Positions 56,251-64,000 of a stretch of 64,000 bases of DNA are shown here, piece by piece. A model generated the notes under the pieces. The model searched no databases, was not told the DNA's origin, and saw only the letters and a program-made list of their open reading frames with translations. The stretch is from Blattamonas nauphoetae (Eukaryota > Preaxostyla > Oxymonadida). The DNA lies in assembly GCA_033064195.1 (NCBI GenBank), contig JARBJD010000025.1, positions 310,001 to 374,000 of the forward strand, written 5' to 3'. Both the position numbers and the translations under genes were made by a program. Within the stretch, counting starts at the first letter, position 1. The number at the start of each line of letters is the position of its first letter.

Positions 56251-57331
56251 TCAGCTTACACAAGAAATCCCTGCGACTCCCTTCTCTCCACTCACGCACT
56301 TGCAAGAAGACACATCGAGTGTCGGAGTGAAGAACGGTCCTTTCGAAAGTTTTGGTGTGCTGAAATGAACACGGCATGGTTGGGAGGGGTCGAGAGTGGT
56401 GTCTGTGTTGTCGACGAGCAGAAAAAGCTGACCAGTGATCGACTGGCTGAGTATGGCAGTGAATGTGATGGTGTCGTCTCCTGTCTTCTCCACTCCCACA
56501 CTTTGCAGAGAGGCTGTGATGGTTGGATCAGGCAGGAGGGCGCTGCTTGAGATGCCACCTTCGACGAAAAAGTATCGAGGTTTATCTGATGTGGAAACAC
56601 AGTTGGTCAGTGTCGATGCGGTCACTTGTGACTGTTGTAAGTTTGTGAAAACGATGTCCGATCCTTGCCTCACATCCTTCAAAACAGCATTCGAGCAAAG
56701 TGAACGATCCATATTGCGTGCCCGGATAAACTGCAATTCCGCCTCCATCGAAATTCGTCGGCACACTTTGGAATGAGCAGTGCGACGGTTTGAGGTCGGC
56801 ATTTGCTACCGAGCTCTTCAGCCCACCACCTCTTCCATTTGAAGGAATGTCTTTGAAAGTGCAGAGGAAGAAGGACAGCGATGTTTCTTCAGGCTCCTTC
56901 TGCTGAATGTGGTGTTGGTAGGAGTGTGCTGGCTCTGTCCGCTTGGATCGAGTGAAGGACGTGTTTTGGCAGACGAGGTTTCCTCCTCGGTTGATGTCCA
57001 TTCTTGCAGTGCCGGAAAGAGAATCGGCACATATGTCGAGTGACGATGACAAAAGGCGTTGGGAGAGACGCTGCGGCGACGATTGGGGTGAGGAAAGCGA
57101 ACACCATCGAGTGGTCTGCATCGCCCATTCCACCGGACACCCAGAATGGAGATGTGAGACCGTTTGAGAGGATGGTGCATGAGTGGACACGCACATACGA
57201 CGAGACGAGTGAGGCTGGCCCGATGACAGTTGAGTGATGCTCGACAGCTTGCTCCCTCCACTTCCTCGATTCTTTGTCTCCGTCACCGTCGTTTCCTCCT
57301 GGATGAGGTTCGCTTCTGTGAACATCATCAT
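56251..57331 (-). pseudogene. Beta-helix surface gene fragment, frameshifted
   Basis: The minus-strand upstream frame shows LSGTARMDINRGGNLVCQNTS, FFLCTFKDIPSNGRGGGL and NFDGGGIAVYPGTQYGSFTL. After EGCEAR the family sequence moves to another frame near 56,660 (GSDIVFTNLQQSQVT, then FTAILSQSITGQLFLLVDNT). That corresponds to LLATVSDVVKGTMLVLVDNT of the gene at 25.9-28.5 kb. It ends at 56251 soon after the beginning of the beta-sandwich part. The minimum damage is one frameshift plus truncation at both ends. It converges on the gene ending at 56071. Confidence 0.6.
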
Positions 57332-58482
57332 GGCTGTGTCGGCGTCTCAATAGCTATTTCTGACTGTAAAATGATGAACAGTGGTCGAGGAAGGAGGAGA
57401 ATGCTTCATCGAGCGGATCAAAGAAAGGAGGTCGAGATTAGGATCTCTTCGTCCAAACAGGAGAGGATATCGGGAATATATCCGACTTGGTATCCGCAAT
57501 AAAGTTAGCTTGAAGTGATTTTTGGGGCATTTGGTGAGGAAGACGGCGATTCTAGCGATCGACAGGAGAGTGTTGGAGGATGAGAAGAGGAAGTCCCAGG
57601 ACGATCTTTCAACTTCAATACGATCAGTACCTTCGATAGCATTGGAAAAGAAGAACAAAGATGATAGTAAAGTTTGACAATTCTGCTGAAGTCGCGAATT
57701 GAGGTCGTTCGGATTTGGAGGAGCTAAATCTGCAATATTAGACGAGAGAATTATCTGATCATAAACAAATGTTGACAATGATACAAAGAAGCTGACAATT
57801 TCTTGTTTTTATGGATGATTTCTTCCTTGATCAATGTCGAGGAACGAGGAGAGGTTGGTGATGATTGAGGAGCCAATGCACATCTTGCGAGGTACAAAAT
57901 GATCTCGAATGGGAGAAAATGGATATTCTTGTGATGAGACTCTTGTTGATAGGGATCGCGGTTGCATAGACGGCTGAGGATTCTTGTTCCAAAACAGGAG
58001 AACCGGAAATAGGTGATAATTGAACGGTGATACAATTGTAAATAGAACAAGAAGAGAAAATGAAAAATGAAAGAGAGGAAAAGCAGACTATTGAAAGTGA
58101 GAACGACCTAAATGAGGCAATAAAGTGGCGAATCGCCACTACAGAGAGTGGATGGGTAGGAAGATGAATACGTGGAAGAAACAAGTAAATCCATCTCTTC
58201 ACGCTCCCAGTTCATTTTACACGCGCCACAAAGAGATTTGAGAAAAATGAACTACTGAGTTGGATTTATGATGGGAAAGAGTCAGAATACTCGTTCTCGC
58301 TTTCGGCTGACCATTTAGTCTGCCTCTCCCAATGATGACCTGAACTTAATTAAACAATACATTTTTCAATTTTTGAACTCTATTTTCGAAGGTCGCCCGC
58401 AAAATGGAACACCCTGGTGAGGAGTGTTCAGTGTCGCAGCCATGACAAACACTCACAGGAGGACTGAAAACAGCATCAATGA
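57332..58482. other. No supported gene
   Basis: A 143-codon minus-strand frame (57347-57778) and a 123-codon one (57831-58202) are Ser/Leu/Phe-rich and match nothing I recognise. I treat them as chance or decayed sequence. Confidence 0.4.
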
Positions 58483-59465
58483 ATGGAAAGCACATCAATC
58501 ACGTGGGATCAGGGTGGACAGGTTCAACGACGATCGATCAATCAATCGGCCATCGGAGTACAGATATCTGCTCTCCTCCACTCCGAACTGGAGCTCACTC
58601 AAGACAGCACAAAAATCGCAACCGGAAGCGGGGAGAAGGGCCGAGTGGAAGTTTCGAAAGAAGGATGTCTCATCAACAAAATAGACTTCCACACTCATTC
58701 TCTCACACTCGACTCTCTCCTCATCTCCCTCACGTCTGATCGGACGACACCTCTCCTCGTGTCGAAGTGGAATGCTGTCTCTGGCGAACTGCTCGTTCGT
58801 CTCGTTAGCTTCATCCTCATTGGTCTCGAAACTGGTTGAGGTGAGTGGAGGGTCAGTGAAGATCGTCGAAACAGACTTCACTCTCGTCTCTTTCTCGTCC
58901 ACTCTTCTCTCGTTCTCCTCATTCGTGTCTGTCTACCTTCAACATGTGTCACACAGATCGTGTTCTCCACACTCACTGATGTCATTTGAAGGGAGAAGCA
59001 CGACTGAGTCTGTGATTGAGATGCGAGATTGTGTTTTCAAAGGCAAACCAACACAAACAACTTCAGCAAATCAGGACGACGTGATTTGTGAGTGGGAGAG
59101 CGGGTTGATTGTGATTGAGAAATGTTCATTCGATGGATTCTCTTCGAAATTCTCTCATCTTCCGCTTGGAGCTCTTCGTGCCATCGATTCGTCTGTCTCT
59201 CTGACAACGAGTCAGTTCGAACTGAATGGACCGCGCGTCTCCTCATTTCCTTCTCTGAGCTGGAACATTGCTTGCACAGGCTCGAGTGTGATTGAGTTGG
59301 ATTCGTCGTCTTCAGATGTGTCCACATCTCGTTGGATTTCAGCTTCAGAATTGTGTGTTGTGAAGCGAAGTGACGAATCACAGATTTCTGAACCGTTCTT
59401 CATCACAACACTCTCACTCGACGCTTGCTCATCAATGTATTCATCAACATCGAAGCAGTATTCAT
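58483..59465 (+). pseudogene. Beta-helix/pseudokinase receptor, ectodomain piece
   Basis: Frames at 58483-58838 and 58772-59465 overlap and together give a continuous family sequence. SELELTQDSTKIATGSG and SKEGCLINKIDFHTHSLTLD lead to TTPLLVSK in the first frame; GMLSLANCSFVSLASSSLV, SVIEMRDCVFKGKPTQT and SGLIVIEKCSFDGFSSKF follow in the second. A small indel near 58,770 separates them. The second frame reaches the TIR element at 59466 and stops two codons in. The native signal peptide is not seen. This is the extracellular part of the receptor whose membrane span and kinase-like tail follow at 59942-61233. Confidence 0.58.
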
Positions 59466-59939
59466 AGTACCCGGACAAACCCGTTAGAGCGGATAAACCC
59501 GTTAACCATTCCACATGAGCATAGCAGTCCCCCCTCTTCACTAAAATTATCCTTCCACTTCCCGTTCATTACTCTCTTCATTATTTTTAAAATAGGAGTT
59601 ACTGTTGAAAGAATGATTGTGAAATGGAATGAGAAAAATGTAAGTCGAAATGTGCTCGGAACTTAGCCAATGTCTTCCCAGGCGTCCAAGGGATGGTACA
59701 GTGAGATGCAACCTCTTTGTACTCAGCATCACATGCAGGGTGTCGTGGCTGGTCATTCATCGATTTGAAATGACCCATAGACCTCGATCAAACATCTAAC
59801 CAAGAGACCAATCATTTCAGAATTCTACCGATTACTTTCTTTTCCACACAACATATCAGTCGTCAGAATTAAAGGATCAATATGAAGTGGGGTATGTTGG
59901 TAACGGGTTTATCCGACTTAACGGGTTTATCCGGGTACT
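59466..59939. mobile_element. 474-bp MITE in a receptor gene, two-base target duplication
   Basis: Ends are AGTACCCGGACAAACCCGTT (left) and, inverted, AGTACCCGGATAAACCCGTT (right). Each end has two direct units of GGAYAAACCCGTTA about 20 bp apart. The flanks are AT/AT if the element is taken as AGTACCC...GGGTACT, or TA/TA if taken one base further in. Only the AT reading joins the two host frames (KQYS to SVVISGSTLIPC). TA would be normal for Tc1/mariner-class elements. Confidence 0.82.
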
Positions 59940-59941
59940 AT

Positions 59942-61233
59942 CAGTTGTGATTTCTGGCTCAACTCTGATTCCATGTGGTCTTTCTCTGATTGTGTTTGAA
60001 GTGAACAATGGCCAAGAAGGGAAATCTCTCCCATTTTATTTTCATTCATCATTCGCTTCTCACCACAACGAAACATCCATCTCGCTTGAGATTCCCGCAT
60101 CGTCGTTGAAAGAACTGGACTCGGCGTGTGCATGGAATGCGTCGCTGAGATTTGGGAAGGATGGTCGCACATCGTCGTTCCAAATGAAACGAAGCAACAA
60201 AGAAATCCGAGCAGAAACGATGGGGAAGACACTTCCGTGGCTGATTCCTCTGATTGTGTCGCTGTCTGTCCTTCTTCTCGTGGCTGTGATTGTGTTCGTC
60301 CTGTGTTATCGACGAAGAAACAAAGCCATCCCTATGACAAGTGAAATGAAAGAAGAGGAAGCGATCCAAATTGAAGATGACAAAGTGGATGTTGAGCAGG
60401 AAACGCAGCAAGGCGTTCATGCAAACGATGCCAAAGATCCACTCAGCATGCAGCCAAACGAGGAGCAGACCAAACCAGACCACATCCAATCGTCGTCGTT
60501 TGACCATTTTGAGAATGTCGTTGAAGCACTGCATTGTGGGCAGCGACTGGAGATGCGAGTTGTGCGGGAACAGGACACGCTTTACAACATTCTGCACGTG
60601 TTTCCAGAAAAGAAGAAGACGATTGTGAAATCGGTGATATCTCGTAAACTTGCACTTGGATTGGCGAAAGTGGCAGATGCATCGATGAACGCAACAGTTC
60701 TGACGAATTTGTCGTCTCATTGGGTGATGTTCGATTCGTCTGGAAGTGTGTGTCTGAAAACACGAGATGCATCACCAGCCAACCCTCCACCGATTCCTCT
60801 CCCAAACTCAAATGGTCTTCCAAACGAGGATCAGAAAGGGGGAAGTCCACAACAAGTGAACCATGCTTTGGAAGGACAGCGATGGAGAGCGCCTGAAGTG
60901 GTGAAGGAAGAGAACGAGAAAGTGACGGAGAATGAACAAGCAGCGGTTGATCCTCGGAAAGCGGCAGTTTTTAGTCTTGGCCTCGTCTTGTGGGAAATAG
61001 AGACTGGTCTTGTGCCGTTCGGAGAGATTGACGCGACGAACGCTCAGCGACAGCTGGGAACAGGAATCCTTCCGAAGATGGATGGAGTTGGGTCCGAAAT
61101 GAAAGATCTGATCAGCGAATGCCTTCAGCTGAACCCGTCCGACCGCCCTTCGCTCTCCGACGTGTCGACCTGTCTGATCTCTCTCGCGACTGCGAAGCCG
61201 ACAGATGGGGAAGAGGCCGACTCAGACAGGTAG
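59942..61233 (+). CDS. Receptor membrane span and pseudokinase domain
   Basis: Host coding resumes after the MITE (SVVISGSTLIPCGLSLIVFEV) and finishes the ectodomain. A membrane span (LPWLIPLIVSLSVLLLVAVIVFVLCY) is followed by basic stop-transfer residues RRRNK, a Glu/Asp-rich linker and a kinase-like fold. The catalytic parts are missing: no glycine loop, no VAIK Lys, no HRD and no DFG. What remains is the C-lobe: RWRAPEV (APE), AAVFSLGLVLWEIETGLVPFG, and CLQLNPSDRPSLSDV. A pseudokinase that docks partners is the natural reading. The ATG at 59887 is in transposon sequence. With the 58483-59465 piece this is a single-pass beta-helix receptor with a cytosolic pseudokinase. Confidence 0.7.
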
Positions 61234-62238
61234 CCTCTCTCGTCTCCTCTTTTTGTCTTCTTTGCGACCAGTCCACTCTTCGTCACAGATTGAAATTGCT
61301 TGACGTCTCGCCACATTGGAAGTTGTGAGTCGATCATTCTTTTTCGTCATCATTCATTTTACACACACACACACACACCTATCGTTTCTTTCGTTTGGAC
61401 ACGTTCAGTGTCCCTCTATCTCACTCACTTCATCCCAACAATCACTCGTTTGGAGTGGCAACACTCTCCAGTGACTCGTCTTGAGTGAAGCAATAGCACA
61501 AAACGTGAATTGTTCCATGAAAAGAAACAAGGAAGAATAGGATCAAATGAATCAGCCTTGACAACGAGCAAGTTCGACGGACTCGCAGAGAACTCGCCTG
61601 AGACAAACCGTGCCAAAAATGGAGTCCCAACAACTGTCAGGATGTTGAAATATTTGCATTAAGAGGAAAGCCTAACCAGAAGCGTGAGAGTGTTATCGAA
61701 AAAGAAAGCGCAGATCGAATAGACAAATTAAGGAAGAATGAAAAAGAGAATGATGACGCTGCTGATTGTCCAAATACAAGAGGTCAAAAGATCGCAGAAC
61801 TAACCTCAAACAAATAGTGGATGGCTGTGGAATGGTTGAAATGCGGGGCACATCCCATTTCGACGAGAAAAACGAGATATGTTTTTGAGATGGTCCAAAA
61901 GTCCCAATAATTTTGAAAAGAGCCAAAACACTATGGTATGTTTCACAAATCTGAAAGTTGTCCGCTGAATGTCACAATTTTGTTTGTGGAGTGAGTTGTT
62001 TTTGAGATGACGTCAGAGAGATGATCAACACCTGAATCACTTGTTCTGCCCGATTTTTATCCAAAAGTGAGATCCTTGAATTAAAAACTGTGAAGTGGAC
62101 AATATCGGTTGAATGCGAATGTGGTGCGTACGAATGGATTTGTTGTGACGCAGCATTCTAGTCAGCTGGTTTTGAGTGATTCCACCGGGGATGAGGGAGC
62201 AGTAGTGGGAGGGGGCACCAAATCAGTCTATTATCGCC
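61234..62238. other. Intergenic with microsatellite and R1 fragment
   Basis: An (AC)9 tract lies at 61361-61378. About 61,835-61,925 is an R1 fragment in inverse orientation (GCGGGGCACATCCCATTTCG). No gene is supported. Confidence 0.5.
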
Positions 62239-64000
62239 ATGTCTGTGCCACTAAATAAAATTGGAAGAGTTCAACGCAGTCGCCTTACGAAAAGCGCATT
62301 CGAGGCGATCAAAGCCATCTGGTCGCATGATCCATGCGACCTGATCCATCACCTCGTAACCAGGTCTTGCTGGTGTCCGACGGTGATGGAAAGGATAAAT
62401 GGTGTTCATGATGGTCTGCTCTTTCATATCCTTTCATCGAAAAGTTCGACAAAAATTTAGAAAGAGAAAAACATACTGAATGATCTCTTTGAAGTCTGTA
62501 AAAAACCACGAATCGAGGCGATCGATGTCGAATCTGTGTTATGCGCCCATTTTGGATTTCAGAAACTTTGTGATAATGGGTATCCGAAGTCGAGAAGTCG
62601 GTTCAAGGCAGCACAAATTCACTACAAGAAAGGAATCCACAAAAGAATGAAAAATACACATCCGCCACCGTCAAAATCGAAATTATCTCAGAAAGAGATG
62701 GAGTTATTTCGATCATTCATACTTGACAATTCCACAGAAAGCTGCACAAGCCAGACGCAACCGACCAAGAATGTCGAATCATGGATGCACGGGAGGGTCT
62801 TAACAAAGATCAAATCGGTATTGTGGCAAAAATGGTTCAAGAAACAGCCATCAAAATGTCATACAATACATTCTGTGACCTAACAAGAGGGATCAAGTAC
62901 CCTAAAAGAGAACTGATGTGTGTCCAGACTGCATGAGGTTGAATGAAGCCCAGAAAGAGTTTAAGCATCTAGAAGAGGATAATGAGACAAAAAGGAAGAG
63001 ATCATGACTGAGATTCTAGCATTGGAACGTCATCTGGTGGGAGCTGAGGATCAAAGGAGAGCGATAAAGGAAATACAAGCAAACCTCGTTCAAGGGAATT
63101 CCTGATTATTGCTGACTTTAAAGAGAACTGGAAAGTTCCCATTGGCGGTGACGAATCTCAGCAGGATTGGTTCCACAAGCAACAACTTACGGATCTTGGA
63201 ATGGTTGTGTTTACAAAGGATGAACAAGGAAAAGAAGACAAACGAGTCTTTCATTTCATTTCCGAGATTCTGAATCACAACGCTGCATTTGTGATCGAGG
63301 CTTTGGAGGTCCTTATGGAGAAATCTCACTTTGATCGAGCCCACAAAATCAATTTTGTTTCCGACTGCGGCCCCCATTTCAAAAACAAACAGCTGCTCTG
63401 CTACATCCTTTCAGATATACCAACTCTGGATCAGTCAGTGTCAACCGTTGTCCACTTCTACTACGAACACCATGGGAAAAATATCTGTGACGCTGAATTT
63501 GGCTCCATGGTTCGCACCTGAAAGAATATCCACCAGATTCGACCCTTTCCACAATCTCTGACTTCGTGAATTACTTTAGGATCGAGAATGAAAACGTAAG
63601 ACTCGGCACATTGAGTACATCCATTTCTCGCCAACCTTCCCCGGCGAGGTTCCACAGATCGAGTTTGATGGGGTATCAAAATACCTCTCTTTCAGAATCA
63701 CAGACAAACATCTCTTTGCAAGTACATCTGCCTCCATTGATGAAAACGAATGGATTGAGCTGAAATATCAATATATGAAGGTAGTTCATACTTTTGAAGT
63801 GAAAAGATGGCATGAACAACTCCTTGCGAAGAGACATGCAACTTCTCCTCAGAAGATACAGAGATGGACGGAACGATTTCAGGATTTCACACAAGGATCG
63901 TGTAAACGAAAGCCAGAAGGAGATAATCGAACCATGGTGTGCCTCTAATTGTTTTTATCCTTCAGGTTGGTGATGACAATGAATTTAAGGACGAACCGAT
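62239..64000 (+). mobile_element. Remains of an element with a DDE-type transposase, runs off the window
   Basis: Plus-strand frames carry a basic N-terminal part (about 62,470-62,880), a Cys-containing stretch with KYPKRE (about 62,890-62,935), and a catalytic-looking core at 63,095-63,521. The core has IADFKENWKVPIGG, FVSDCGPHFKN and EHHGKNICDAEFG, an Asp/Asp/acidic pattern as in DDE transposases or integrases. The superfamily is not one I can name with confidence. The sequence is broken in several places. No inverted ends are visible inside the window. Confidence 0.5.

Noticed and set aside
57347-58202. Minus-strand frames of 143 and 123 codons
   Set aside because: They are Ser/Leu/Phe-rich without family motifs; chance frames or decayed sequence are as likely.
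59887-59941. ATG at 59887 as the native start of the pseudokinase gene
   Set aside because: It lies inside the 474-bp element. Family sequence (SVVISGSTLIPC) begins after the element and continues the upstream ectodomain.

Overview
The window is eukaryotic nuclear DNA. Genes are mostly long open frames with a few short introns (28-136 nt), encoding a flagellar central-apparatus protein, secreted beta-helix surface proteins, kinase-like proteins and a helical multigene family. Between and inside them lie many cut-and-paste DNA transposons. Standard stop codons, a SPAG17/PF6 gene and large families of pectin-lyase-like surface proteins fit a flagellated protist. My best guess is an oxymonad such as Blattamonas nauphoetae (inference from memory of its gene families, not tested).

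Layout. 0-2.4 kb: two convergent paralogues of a secreted, probably lipid-anchored surface protein. 3.1-16.8 kb: a giant SPAG17 gene (three exons, about 4,531 residues). 17.9-24 kb: members of a helical gene family in head-to-head arrangement, broken up by four elements or repeats. 24.5-30.8 kb: one large beta-helix surface gene cut into three pieces by two DNA transposons, each with a perfect 8-bp target duplication. 31-36.6 kb: gene remnants and dispersed repeats. 36.6-40.4 kb: an intact-looking Tc1/mariner element directly abutting a decayed pogo-like element. 41-43 kb: a kinase/coiled-coil/SPRY-like gene with at least four introns. 43.4-46.5 kb: a helical-family fragment, a dispersed repeat and an inverted 2-kb copy of the SPAG17 3' region. 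46.6-54.3 kb: a large inverted duplication of a beta-helix membrane-protein gene, with a 2.1-kb gene-capturing long-TIR element in the spacer and a 482-bp element carrying a tRNA-like unit in one arm. 54.3-61.2 kb: three more beta-helix genes, the last a single-pass receptor with a pseudokinase tail, again split by a transposon. 62.2-64 kb: remains of an element with a DDE-type transposase, running off the window.

The most interesting theme is the number of host reading frames interrupted by DNA transposons at perfect target duplications, where the two sides join in frame once the element and one duplication are discounted. I count five such insertions in four genes. The simplest explanation is recent transposition. 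A more exciting one, not demonstrated here, is that such insertions are tolerated because they are removed or bypassed. Several unrelated element families also share an architecture of short terminal repeats followed by tandem 18-20 bp subterminal repeats.
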